Assembly (NCBI RefSeq): GCF_015500055.1
Contig: NZ_CP045492.1
Coordinates: 2,986,501-3,050,500, forward strand
Direction of reading: 5' to 3'
Length of the DNA stretch: 64,000 bases
Source: Mesorhizobium sp. NBSH29
Lineage (GTDB): Bacteria > Pseudomonadota > Alphaproteobacteria > Rhizobiales > Rhizobiaceae
Shown: one piece after another, positions 28,533 through 39,986 of the stretch
Layout: each line of letters begins with the position of its first letter
How positions within the stretch are numbered: position 1 is the first letter of the stretch
Made by a program: the position numbers and the translations under genes
The notes under the pieces: model-generated
Told to the model about the DNA's origin: nothing
Database searches by the model: none
The model's input: the letters and a program-made list of their open reading frames with translations, nothing else

Positions 28533-29879
28533 ATGGCAGCAGCTCACCAGGCGCAAGTCTCGACCATCCTTCTCGACAAGGTGGCCGACTGGCTGACCAG
28601 ATCCTCGCTTGCCGGCCATGATCTTGAACCCATGATGCGCGGTTTTTGCGAACGTCTTGCTGCCGCCGGAATGCCGCTTGTACGTGTCCATATCAGCGTC
28701 TCGATGCTCCATCCCCTCTACGATGCCATGGGCTTCACCTGGGAGCGCGGTCGCGGTCTGGAGGTCGAGGGGTTTCGCAAAATGGCGCTCGCCTCGTCCG
28801 ATCGCTTCGTCAACAGCCCCTACTATCACCTGCTCGCCAACAAACTTGATCATCTACGCCGGCGTATTGATCCCTCAGGACCCGCAGAATTCCCGATTTT
28901 TGAAGACCTTAAACCGATGGGCGTGACGGACTACATCGCCTATCTTCAGCCCTTTGGCGAAGACAATACGCGCGGCATGATCGGCTCATGGGCGACCGAT
29001 GCCGCAGGCGGGTTTAGCGATGACATGGTTGAAGCGCTGCTTAAGATTCAAAGCAGCCTTGCCGTTGCCACAAAAATGGCGGTGCTGAACAAGCTCGCCG
29101 ACAACATGCTCACCACCTACCTAGGCGGCGATGCCGGCAAACGCGTTCTGAACGGCCAGATCAAACGCGGCGAAGGCGAGACCATTCGCGCCGCCCTGGT
29201 GATGGCCGACATGCGCGGCTCGACTAAACTTGCTGAGACCGCGGGCCGGGAAGGCTATATCGACACTCTTAACCAGTTTTTTGACGCGATTGCGGCACCC
29301 TTCAATCGTTCCGGTGGCCAGATTTTGAGCTTCCTCGGCGATGGATTTCTTGCTGTCTTCCCCTGTGAGCGCCATCAGGGTCCATCCGAGATCGCCTGCC
29401 AGGCGGCGCTTGACGCAGCCTTCAAGGCGACCGGGCGCATGAATGAGCTTAACGAGCGCCGCCGCCATGCGCGGCTCGATGAAATTGGTTTCGGCATCGG
29501 GCTCCATGTCGGCAATGTCATGTTCGGCAATGTCGGCCTGAGCGACCGCTTGACCTTCTCGGCCTTCGGCGCGGCGGTTAACGAGGTTCAGCGGCTGCAA
29601 ATGCTGACCAAAAAATACCCCCATCAGTTGATCGCCAGCAAGGAGTTCGCAGACTATGCCGGCTCCAGCTGGACAACGCTTGGCAGGGAGCAACTGGCAG
29701 GCGTTGCCAACAAGGTCACGGTGCTGGCACCCGACATGGCCGACATCGACTCTTTCAACGAGGAGGCCAGCCTCGAAGCATCGCAGGATCGGCGTTCCGA
29801 CGCTGAACAGGTTATTTTGCTGCATCGCGACGCCCGCCGCATTCAGATTCCGTCAGAACGCACTGCAAACATTCAATAA
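28533..29879 (+). CDS. Class III adenylate/guanylate cyclase
   Basis: About 448 residues. The N-terminal ~200 residues are a soluble sensor-like region found in many rhizobial cyclases (CERLAAAGMPLVRVHISVSMLHP). The cyclase domain follows: ALVMADMRGSTKLAE (first metal Asp), SFLGDGFLAVF (second metal Asp) and LTFSAFGAAVNEVQRLQ with the transition-state Asn and Arg. The usual Asp of GD-x-VN is Ala, so base choice is uncertain. The start is uncertain: ATG 28533 is used because the upstream frame looks non-coding and no strong ribosome-binding site is seen. Confidence 0.85.
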   Translation: MAAAHQAQVSTILLDKVADWLTRSSLAGHDLEPMMRGFCERLAAAGMPLVRVHISVSMLHPLYDAMGFTWERGRGLEVEGFRKMALASSDRFVNSPYYHLLANKLDHLRRRIDPSGPAEFPIFEDLKPMGVTDYIAYLQPFGEDNTRGMIGSWATDAAGGFSDDMVEALLKIQSSLAVATKMAVLNKLADNMLTTYLGGDAGKRVLNGQIKRGEGETIRAALVMADMRGSTKLAETAGREGYIDTLNQFFDAIAAPFNRSGGQILSFLGDGFLAVFPCERHQGPSEIACQAALDAAFKATGRMNELNERRRHARLDEIGFGIGLHVGNVMFGNVGLSDRLTFSAFGAAVNEVQRLQMLTKKYPHQLIASKEFADYAGSSWTTLGREQLAGVANKVTVLAPDMADIDSFNEEASLEASQDRRSDAEQVILLHRDARRIQIPSERTANIQ

Positions 29880-30013
29880 TGCTGATTAAGTGGAAGCTTT
29901 TGTCCCGCCCTTACCACAGTCGGGGCGGCGGACTTCCCACCGTCTGATCCGTCTTGCGCTTGACGGAACCAAAGCTCGCACGTAGCCATGTCTGCGGTGG
30001 GAGTTGGGACCGG

Positions 30014-31905
<1,892 letters not shown>

Positions 31906-31909
<4 letters not shown>

Positions 31910-33810
31910 TCCGCCGCAGAACCCTTCTGGGCGCCCTCGCCTCAACCGCAATGCTGCCGTTTGGAGCGCGTGCCACCAGCGTTGAGCCGGATTTCCTGCA
32001 GGAAGAACTGACCGCGCGCAGCCTTCCACCTATGGCAGAGCGCCTGCCCAAAACACCGCGCATCATCCGCGTCGCAGAAGGCGGCGGCCAGCCCGGGCGT
32101 TATGGCGGCATCATACGCACCCTCGTCGGCGGCCAGCGCGATATCCGCATGATGACCATCTACGGCTATGCCCGTTTGGTCGGCTACGACGAAGATTTTG
32201 CCCTCCAGCCGGATATTCTCGAGCGTTTTGAGGTGGTGGAGGACCGCATCTTCACCTTCACCATCCGCGAGGGCCACAAATGGTCTGACGGCAGCCCGCT
32301 GACCCCGGAAGATTTCCGCTACAGCCTGCAAGACGTCTGGCTCAACGAGGACCTGACTTCCGGTGGGCTCTCGACCTCGCTGCTGGTCAACGGCAAAGGT
32401 CCGCTCTTCGAGATCCTCGATCCAAGAACCGTTCGCTACAGCTGGGAGAGCGCCAATCCGGATTTCCTGCCCAGCCTCGCCTCTGCCGCACCGCTCTCGA
32501 TCGTCCTGCCGGCAGAATATCTGAAGCAGTTTCACGAAAAATATCAGGATTCCCAACGTCTTGCCGGCCTTATGCGCCAGTACAAGGCGAAGAAGTGGAC
32601 AACCCTCCACATTCGCATGGCGCGCCAGTACCGACCTGAAAACCCGGATCTGCCGATGCTTGATCCGTGGACCAACACCACCCGGCCGCCGGCATCCCAA
32701 TTCATCTTCAAGCGTAACCCGTTCTACCACCGCGTCGACGAGAACGGGCTGCAATTGCCCTACATCGATCAGGTCGTGCTGAGTGTCAGTTCGGCCGCCA
32801 TCATCCCCGCCAAGGCGGGTGCCGGCGAGACCGATCTTCAGGCGATGGGGCTCGATTTCACCGACTACACATTTTTGAAGGATGCCGAGAAGCGCCACCC
32901 CATTAGCGTCAAGCTGTGGAAGCGTACGCAAGGCTCCCGGCTGGCATTGCTGCCCAACCTGAACACCTCTGATCCGGTCTGGCGCGATCTGATGCGCGAC
33001 GTGCGGATGCGCCGCGCGCTGTCTCTGGCGATTAACCGGCGCGAGATCAACAAGGCCGTATTTTACGGGCTCGGCACCGAAAGCGCCGATACGGTGCTGC
33101 CCGAAAGCCCGCTCTACAAGCCCGAATTCGCCAATGCGTGGATCGCCTACGATCCCGAGCAGGCGAACACCCTGCTCGACGCCGTTGGCCTCGACAAGCG
33201 CAATGACGACGGCATCCGCCTCTTGCCGGACGGGCGCCCCGCGCAGATCATCGTCGAGACCGCTGGTGAAAGCACCGACGAAACCGATGTGCTGGAGCTG
33301 ATCACCGATCACTGGCGCGACGTTGGCATCGCGTTGTTCATCCGCACCTCGCAGCGCGAGGTATTGCGCAGCCGTGGCATGGGCGGCGAGATCGTCATGT
33401 CGATGGGACCGGGCCTCGACAACGGCGTGCCCACCGCCGACATGAACCCACGCGAACTTGCCCCCACCTCCGAAGAACAGCTGCAATGGCCGCTCTGGGG
33501 CGTCCATTTCTACAGTGCAGGCAAGATGGGCGCGGAGCCCGACCTTCCCGAAGCAGCGGAGCTTGTTCGCCTCGTCGGGCAGTGGAAACAGTCGCCCAAC
33601 ACCATGGAGCGCGCAAAAGTCTGGCAGCAGATGCTGGCGCTTTACACCGACCAGGTTTTCACCATCGGCCTAGTCAACGCCACGCTGCAGCCGATCCTCG
33701 CCTCCGCACATTTGCGCAACGTGCCTGACAAAGCGCTCTACGGGTTCGACCCGACGAGCTATTTCGGTGTCTATATGCCCGATACGTTCTGGCTCGGAGA
33801 TGAGGGCTGA
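31906..33810 (+). CDS. Periplasmic substrate-binding protein, family 5 (peptide/opine/oligosaccharide)
   Basis: 634 residues, at the long end of the SBP_bac_5 family. The N-terminus [18 protein letters not shown] has a twin-arginine-like start followed by a hydrophobic core, so Tat or Sec export is likely. The family region [18 protein letters not shown] lies near residue 127, with [23 protein letters not shown] near residue 366. Substrate cannot be called; family members bind peptides, nickel chelates, opines or alpha-galactosides. It overlaps the ATPase gene by ATGA and precedes the permeases by 2 bases. Confidence 0.9.
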
Positions 33811-33812
33811 TC

Positions 33813-34811
33813 ATGCTGCGTTACATTCTTTGGCGCATCGCTGTCATGATCCCCACGCTGGTGGTGATCTCGATGCTGGTATTCACCATCATCGAACTGC
33901 CGCCCGGCGATTATTTCGACAGCTACGCGTCTGAACTGCGCGCCCAGGGCGAAGGCGTCGACATGGACAGGCTCAACGCGCTGCGGGCCGAATACGGTTT
34001 CGACAAGCCTGTTGTCGTCCGCTACTTTTACTGGGTCACCGGGATGCTGCAGGGCGATTTCGGCTATTCCTTCGAATATGAACTGCCGGTGCGCGATGTC
34101 ATCGGCGACCGCATGTGGCTGACCATCCTGGTCTCCTTCGTCACCATCATCTTCACCTGGATCATCGCCTTTCCGATCGGCATGTATTCAGCCACCCACC
34201 AGTACAGCTGGGGTGATTACGGCCTGACCTTCGTCGGGCTGCTTGGCATCGCCATCCCGAATTTCATGCTGGCGCTGATCCTGATGTATTTCGCCAATAT
34301 CTGGTTCGGCACCTCGATCGGCCATCTGATGGACCAAAAATATCTTGGCGAACCGATGAGCTGGGAAAAGACCAAATCGATCCTCGAACATCTGTGGATC
34401 CCGGTCATCATCATCGGCACCGCCGGCACCGCCGGCATGATCCGCCGGCTGCGCGCCAACCTGCTGGACGAACTGCAAAAACAATATGTCGTCACCGCCC
34501 GCGCCAAGGGCCTGCATCCCTTCAAGACCCTGATCAAATACCCGATGCGCATGGCGCTGAACTTCTTCATGGCCGACATCGGCTCGATCCTTCCCGCCAT
34601 CATTTCGGGCGCCGAGATCACCGCCATCGTGCTGTCGCTGGAAACCACTGGCCCCATGCTCATCAAGGCGTTGCAAAGCCAGGACATGTATCTGGCTGGC
34701 TCGTTTCTGATGTTTTTGGCATTCCTCACCGTGATCGGCGTTCTGGTGTCCGATCTGGCGCTGGCAGCCCTTGATCCGCGCATTCGCCTGCAGGGAGGCA
34801 GTACGAAATGA
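33813..34811 (+). CDS. ABC importer permease 1 (DppB/OppB type)
   Basis: 332 residues with six membrane helices. The start MLRYILWRIAVMIPTLVVISMLVF is typical of DppB/OppB proteins. The EAA-loop YVVTARAKGLHPFKTLIKYPMRMAL near residue 225 contacts the ATPase. The next permease gene begins 4 bases before its stop (ATGA overlap). Confidence 0.93.
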   Translation: MLRYILWRIAVMIPTLVVISMLVFTIIELPPGDYFDSYASELRAQGEGVDMDRLNALRAEYGFDKPVVVRYFYWVTGMLQGDFGYSFEYELPVRDVIGDRMWLTILVSFVTIIFTWIIAFPIGMYSATHQYSWGDYGLTFVGLLGIAIPNFMLALILMYFANIWFGTSIGHLMDQKYLGEPMSWEKTKSILEHLWIPVIIIGTAGTAGMIRRLRANLLDELQKQYVVTARAKGLHPFKTLIKYPMRMALNFFMADIGSILPAIISGAEITAIVLSLETTGPMLIKALQSQDMYLAGSFLMFLAFLTVIGVLVSDLALAALDPRIRLQGGSTK

Positions 34812-35986
34812 AGACGCCGCTGCCCGCCTCCGGCGCTCCCATGGGCCATTTCGTGTCGACGGCCCCGTTCGATCCAATGGCGACCGAGACGATGACCGAT
34901 GCGCAGGCGCGCGTTTATCAGGCGTCGCAACTGCGTCTGATGTGGTGGAAATTCAAGCGCCACCGGCTGGCGCTGGTGTCAGGAATTTTTCTCGCCATCA
35001 TCTATCTGCTGATCCTGGTCTGCGAATTTCTCGCACCCTACAATCTGCATACCCGCAACATGGATTTCATCTATTCCCCGCCCCAGAGCGTGCATCTGTT
35101 TGACGAGGGAAAATTTGTCGGGCCCTTCGTCTATGGGCGCGAGATGACGCTCAACATGGAAAACCTCAAGCGCGACTATTCCGACGTCAAGGGCGCCGTG
35201 CAGCCGATCCGTTTCTTCTGCCGCGGTGACGACTACAAGTTCTGGGGATTCTTATTCGAGAGTAATCTCCACCTCGCCTGCCCGGCTGAGGGCGGCGAAA
35301 TGTTCCTTTTGGGCACCGACAGGCTGGGCCGCGATGTGCTGTCACGCATCATCTACGGCGCCCGCATTTCGCTCACCATCGGCCTTTTGGGCATCGCCTT
35401 CAGCTTCGTGCTCGGCATCGTCATCGGCGGTCTGGCCGGCTATCATGGCGGCGTCTTCGATCTCATCGTTCAGCGCGTCATAGAGGTGCTGCAATCGATC
35501 CCAAGCATTCCGCTCTGGCTGGCGCTGGCCGCCATCATGCCGGTCACCTGGAGCCCCATCCTCATTTATTTCGGCATCACGCTGATCCTCGGCCTGCTCG
35601 ACTGGACCGGGCTGGCGCGCGCCGTCCGCTCAAAACTCCTGGCACTGCGTGAGGAAGATTACGTGTTGGCCGCCCAGCTGATGGGCGCCAAAAGCAGCCG
35701 CATCATCGGCCGCCATCTCGTCCCCGGCTTCATGTCGCACCTCATCGCCTCAGCCACCATCGCTATCCCCGGCATGATTTTGGGCGAGACAGCCCTCAGC
35801 TTCCTCGGCCTCGGCCTGCGCCCCCCCATCACCAGCTGGGGCATTTTGCTCACCGAAGCCCGCGGCGTCTCGGTCATCGTCTTCTACCCGTGGCTGCTCT
35901 ACCCGATGATCCCGGTCGTGCTGGTCGTGCTGGCGTTCAATTTCCTCGGCGACGGATTAAGGGATGCCGCTGATCCGTATCGGTAG
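34808..35986 (+). CDS. ABC importer permease 2 (DppC/OppC type) with a long periplasmic loop
   Basis: 392 residues, about 90 longer than usual DppC. The extra part lies between the first helix (~residues 57-78) and the conserved LGTDRLGRDVLSRI motif (~residues 168-181), which in short members follows helix 1 much sooner. The EAA loop EEDYVLAAQLMGAKSSRIIGRHLVPG is intact. The inserted periplasmic segment (with cysteines at FFCRGDD and LACPAEG) may help dock the long binding protein. It ends the four-gene operon. Confidence 0.92.
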   Translation: MKTPLPASGAPMGHFVSTAPFDPMATETMTDAQARVYQASQLRLMWWKFKRHRLALVSGIFLAIIYLLILVCEFLAPYNLHTRNMDFIYSPPQSVHLFDEGKFVGPFVYGREMTLNMENLKRDYSDVKGAVQPIRFFCRGDDYKFWGFLFESNLHLACPAEGGEMFLLGTDRLGRDVLSRIIYGARISLTIGLLGIAFSFVLGIVIGGLAGYHGGVFDLIVQRVIEVLQSIPSIPLWLALAAIMPVTWSPILIYFGITLILGLLDWTGLARAVRSKLLALREEDYVLAAQLMGAKSSRIIGRHLVPGFMSHLIASATIAIPGMILGETALSFLGLGLRPPITSWGILLTEARGVSVIVFYPWLLYPMIPVVLVVLAFNFLGDGLRDAADPYR

Positions 35987-36013
35987 TAAGACTTCATCTG
36001 CGAGGCCGAGCAA

Positions 36014-37393
36014 ATGAGTTTGAAGAATCACATCGAGGCATTTTTTGCGTCAGTTGCGCATTGGGGTGATGCCATCGGCGAGCCCAGTTTTATTTTCGCT
36101 GCGGTCAAAAATGGCGAACGGTTTGAGGTGACACAGGCCCGGCTATTGGTCGGGACTATTACGCCTTTTGCACCGTTTGGTTTTTTCACTTCAGATAATG
36201 TTCGAGCGGGACATTTTCTGCTTAGCGATGTTCGATTGAGCCCAGAGCAGTACCTAGAGCGTGTATTGCAAGGCGTTTGCCCTACCCCAAATGATGACGT
36301 TTATTTTGGGAAAACAGACTCAGGAATTTACCAAAGCCAGTACCAGCCTTTTCATCCCGACGGCATGGCGAGAGGTGAGCGGATTAGCGTGGTCACTTTA
36401 TTAGGCCGCCAGCTCGAACTTCAGCCGCGAGTTCTCAGTCTGGATTGGGAGCTCAAGGGTGCCACAGATCCTTACGACTCGCTACAAGAGCTCTACGGTC
36501 GCTTTGGGCTAAGCGCGGTTAGAACCGACATTGCAACCGTCGAAGTTGCTGCGCTCGGTATTCTCGCGGTCGACTTGTTCACCAGTATAACCGGCACCGA
36601 ATGTGAAGTAGCGGTTCGAATGTCTAAGCTCGGGAATCCTAAACTCGTAGGGATAGGGTATCGCATTCTCAATGGCAACCAAACGCTGCGAGGGCGCATC
36701 GAAACGACGGATCTGGAGTGGACTGCTATTGATGGCGGCTTGCAGCGCGGTGCCGCCACGATCACTGTGCCAAATGCTGCAGTCGTGCAAGCGTACGCCA
36801 GCTATGCTGGGACTGTGCTTCACCAAGCTTGGATTAATGATCCTACCACAGGCCAGAGTCCACGTCGCGCAGCGTACGCTGCCTTTGATCACGAATTGGC
36901 GATACTACGAGACCTACTATCGAAACCACCAGGGCGCGGCAATGCTCGCGAACTTGAAGCCGGTGTTTCTTGGCTGTTGTGGATGCTCGGGTTTAGTCCG
37001 GCACATCTCGGCAACACTACACGCCTGCAAGAGGCTCCTGACATCGTCGCAACTACTCCATTTGGGCATGTCGTAGTGGTGGAATGCACAACCGGGCTGC
37101 TCAAGACCGAAAACAAGCTTTCGCTCCTTGTCGAGCGCAGCGCAACTATCAGGGAGCGCCTAGTTGCATCTGGCAATCAGCACCTGAGGGTCCTTCCAGC
37201 CATCGTCACGACGAAGCGTCTCAAAGATGTTCGCGCAGACCTCGAACAAGCTCAGCGGCTAGGTGTGCTTGTTATTACGGAAGAAACGCTCACCGAGGCG
37301 CTCCCCCGAACCTTGTTTCGTAGCGATGCCGATCAAGTGTTTGCCGAAGGTGAACAGGCCGTTGCAGATAACCTTGCCAAGTATCCCAGTTAA
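36014..37393 (+). CDS. Uncharacterised protein with PD-(D/E)XK nuclease-like C-terminal segment
   Basis: 459 residues, no signal peptide or membrane span. The last third resembles the restriction-endonuclease fold: an acidic residue in NARELEAGVSWLLWMLGF, then APDIVATT, then a beta-strand VVVVECTTGLLKTENK where E-x-T replaces E-x-K and a Lys follows four residues later. The first two thirds are unlike anything I recognise. Base use is visibly AT-richer than in its neighbours, which suggests horizontal transfer. It stands alone between an importer operon and a convergent ugd gene. A nucleic-acid or defence role is inference only. Confidence 0.6.
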   Translation: MSLKNHIEAFFASVAHWGDAIGEPSFIFAAVKNGERFEVTQARLLVGTITPFAPFGFFTSDNVRAGHFLLSDVRLSPEQYLERVLQGVCPTPNDDVYFGKTDSGIYQSQYQPFHPDGMARGERISVVTLLGRQLELQPRVLSLDWELKGATDPYDSLQELYGRFGLSAVRTDIATVEVAALGILAVDLFTSITGTECEVAVRMSKLGNPKLVGIGYRILNGNQTLRGRIETTDLEWTAIDGGLQRGAATITVPNAAVVQAYASYAGTVLHQAWINDPTTGQSPRRAAYAAFDHELAILRDLLSKPPGRGNARELEAGVSWLLWMLGFSPAHLGNTTRLQEAPDIVATTPFGHVVVVECTTGLLKTENKLSLLVERSATIRERLVASGNQHLRVLPAIVTTKRLKDVRADLEQAQRLGVLVITEETLTEALPRTLFRSDADQVFAEGEQAVADNLAKYPS

Positions 37394-37461
37394 AGCAACT
37401 TCTGCGTCTCAAAAGAGCCGGCGTTCCCTATTTTCAAGTCTACGACCTAACCGACCAGTCC

Positions 37462-38805
37462 CTACGCCACCATCCCGACAGAATCCCCCCGTCCGACCGC
37501 ATAATACAGCAGCCCATGCCCCCGCACCTGTTCGGGGTCGTAGAGATTGCGCCCGTCGATAATCACCGGGCTTTTCAGTGTTGCTTTCAGCTTTGCAAAG
37601 TCGGCGATGCGGAACTGTTTCCATTCGGTGCAGATCACCAGTGCGTCAGAGCCTTCCACGGCATCGTCGGCGCTCGCCGCCAGAACGAGGTCACCGCGCG
37701 CGCCATAATGGAGGCGTGCTTCGCCCATCGCTTCGGGGTCGTAAGCGCGCACGCTGGCGCCGGCTGCCCACAGTGCTTCCATCAGCGTGCGGCTCGGCGC
37801 CTCGCGCATGTCGTCGGTGTTCGGCTTGAACGCCAACCCCCAAACCGCGATGGTTTTGCCTTTCAGGTCACCATCGAACACTACTGACAGCTTGTTGAAC
37901 AACGTTGCCTTCTGCGCGTCGTTGACCCGCTCGACCGCATTGAGCAGGTCGGCCGGCACGCCCACCTGGCCAGCAAGGCTTGCCAGCGCCCGCACATCCT
38001 TGGGAAAGCACGAGCCGCCATAGCCGCAGCCGGGATAGATGAAGTGATAACCGATGCGCGGATCGGAGCCGATCCCCTTGCGCACCTGTTCGATGTCGGC
38101 GCCCAGCCGCTCGGCAATATTGGCCATCTCGTTCATAAAGCTGATTTTCGTGGCCAGCATCGCATTGGCGGCATATTTGGTCAGCTCGGCCGAGCGCACA
38201 TCCATATAAACCAGCTTGTCGTGGTTGCGGTTGTAGGGCGCATAACATTGCTGCAGCCGTTTGCGCACGGTCTCCGAATCGGTCCCGATGATGATGCGCG
38301 CCGGTTTGGTAAAGTCCTCGATGGCGCTGCCTTCTTTCAGGAATTCCGGGTTGGAACAGACTTCCACCCCATGCGCCACGCCACGCGCCTGCATCGCCGC
38401 TTTGATGGTCTCGCTCACCCGCTCGGCAGTGCCAACGGGAACGGTCGATTTTCCGACCACGATCTTGTCGCCATCAATGTATTCGCCGATGGTTGCCGCG
38501 ACATTTAGAACGTGGCGCAAATCCGCCGATCCGTCTTCATTGGGCGGCGTGCCGACCGCGATGAAAATCAGATCTGAAAACTGGATGCCAAATTCCGGGT
38601 CGGTGGTGAAAACCAGACGACCAGCGGCGGCGTTGCGCACCAGATGTTCGGTCAGGCCAGGCTCGTAGATCGGCACCTCGCCCTTTTTCAGCCGCTCGAT
38701 CCGCGCCGCATCAATGTCGACACAACAGACAGTATGCCCGACATCGGCAAGACAGGCCGCCGTCACCAGGCCCACATAGCCCGTTCCAAAAATCGTAAGC
38801 TTCAT
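37462..38805 (-). CDS. UDP-glucose 6-dehydrogenase
   Basis: 447 residues. It oxidises UDP-glucose to UDP-glucuronate with two NAD+. The Rossmann motif is [20 protein letters not shown] at the start, the catalytic cysteine is in [16 protein letters not shown], and [15 protein letters not shown] lies in the C-terminal NAD/UDP domain. ATG 38805 is the family-standard start; the 20 residues upstream in frame are not conserved. It is divergent from the epimerase that would use its product, across 164 bases. Confidence 0.96.
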   Translation of the reverse strand: MKLTIFGTGYVGLVTAACLADVGHTVCCVDIDAARIERLKKGEVPIYEPGLTEHLVRNAAAGRLVFTTDPEFGIQFSDLIFIAVGTPPNEDGSADLRHVLNVAATIGEYIDGDKIVVGKSTVPVGTAERVSETIKAAMQARGVAHGVEVCSNPEFLKEGSAIEDFTKPARIIIGTDSETVRKRLQQCYAPYNRNHDKLVYMDVRSAELTKYAANAMLATKISFMNEMANIAERLGADIEQVRKGIGSDPRIGYHFIYPGCGYGGSCFPKDVRALASLAGQVGVPADLLNAVERVNDAQKATLFNKLSVVFDGDLKGKTIAVWGLAFKPNTDDMREAPSRTLMEALWAAGASVRAYDPEAMGEARLHYGARGDLVLAASADDAVEGSDALVICTEWKQFRIADFAKLKATLKSPVIIDGRNLYDPEQVRGHGLLYYAVGRGDSVGMVA

Positions 38806-38969
38806 AAACCCCGCCCCTGAATCGGCTGCATCCTGCGATAGCCAGAGCGGCCTGCAGGGAACCAATCATTGCAAAACTGACCGTACAATCCTATCCGTTC
38901 GTTCGACCTAGATAGACGCCGCGCGAATGATTTGCCACACCTAGCGCGCAACGAGACTGACGCAGCGCC

Positions 38970-39986
38970 ATGAAAATCCTGCTCACCGGAGCTGCCGGCT
39001 TTATCGGCTACCACACCACCGAGCGCCTGCTTGCGCGCGGCGACACGGTTTTGGGCATCGACAACCTCAACGCCTATTATGCCACCAGCCTGAAGCAGGC
39101 CCGGCTGGCCCTGTTGGAGCGCCATCCGGCCTTCGCATTTCTGGAGCTTGATGTCGCACAGCGCGATCTCGCCGCCATCCTCGGCGACCGCGTCTCAGAT
39201 GTGGATCTGATCGTCCATCTCGCCGCCCAGGCTGGCGTGCGCTACTCGGTCGAAAACCCGTTCGCCTATGTCGATTCCAACGTCACCGGTCAGGTCGCAT
39301 TGCTGGAACTGGCAGCGCACCTGCCAAAGCGCCCGGCCCTCGTCTATGCCTCGTCATCGTCTGTTTACGGGGCTGCCGAGGCGGTGCCTTTCACCGAAAC
39401 GGCGCGTGCCGATTCTCCCGTGTCCGTCTACGCAGCAACCAAGCGCGCCGGCGAACTTCTGGCCCATGCCTATGGCGAACTGTACGGGCTGAAAACCACC
39501 GGGCTGCGCTTCTTCACCGTCTATGGTCGCTATGGCCGCCCCGACATGGCGCCCTGGCTGTTCACCGATGCGATCCTCAAGGGGAACTCCATCGACGTCT
39601 TCAACCACGGCGTCATGCAGCGCGACTTCACCCATATCAGCGATATTGTTGACGGGGTGGTGGCCGCAGCAGACCGCATCGTATCCAACCCGGATGGCAC
39701 GGCACCGCTCTACAATCTGGGCAACAACAAGCCGGTGGCGCTGCTCGATTTCATCGCTGCCATTGAGCACGCAGCCGGGCGCAAGGCCAAAATGGTGATG
39801 AAGCCAAAACCCGCCGGCGACGTTTTGCAGACCTATGCCGACATCGCCCTTGCCGAGCGCGATCTGGGCTTTCGCCCAAAAACGCACCTGGCCGATGGCA
39901 TCGCCGACTTCGTACAATGGTTCAAAACCTGGCCTTCACTCAACCAAACCAATGAGGCGTCAATGCACAAGGCTCCAAACAAATGA
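38970..39986 (+). CDS. NAD-dependent epimerase, probably UDP-glucuronate 4-epimerase
   Basis: 338 residues, extended short-chain dehydrogenase. The cofactor motif is TGAAGFIGYH near residue 6 and the catalytic SxnYxxxK appears as SSSSVYG ... SVYAATKRAGE (YxxxK near residue 157). GVRYSVENPFAYVDSNVTG and GRPDMAPWLFTDAIL are typical of UDP-glucuronate epimerases that give UDP-galacturonate for LPS or exopolysaccharide. The divergent UDP-glucose dehydrogenase supplies the substrate. Its stop overlaps the methyltransferase start (ATGA). Confidence 0.92.
   Translation: MKILLTGAAGFIGYHTTERLLARGDTVLGIDNLNAYYATSLKQARLALLERHPAFAFLELDVAQRDLAAILGDRVSDVDLIVHLAAQAGVRYSVENPFAYVDSNVTGQVALLELAAHLPKRPALVYASSSSVYGAAEAVPFTETARADSPVSVYAATKRAGELLAHAYGELYGLKTTGLRFFTVYGRYGRPDMAPWLFTDAILKGNSIDVFNHGVMQRDFTHISDIVDGVVAAADRIVSNPDGTAPLYNLGNNKPVALLDFIAAIEHAAGRKAKMVMKPKPAGDVLQTYADIALAERDLGFRPKTHLADGIADFVQWFKTWPSLNQTNEASMHKAPNK

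Noticed and set aside
31942-33507. 521-codon open frame on the - strand over the binding-protein gene
   Set aside because: Antisense to a well-supported substrate-binding protein; no ribosome-binding site or family match.
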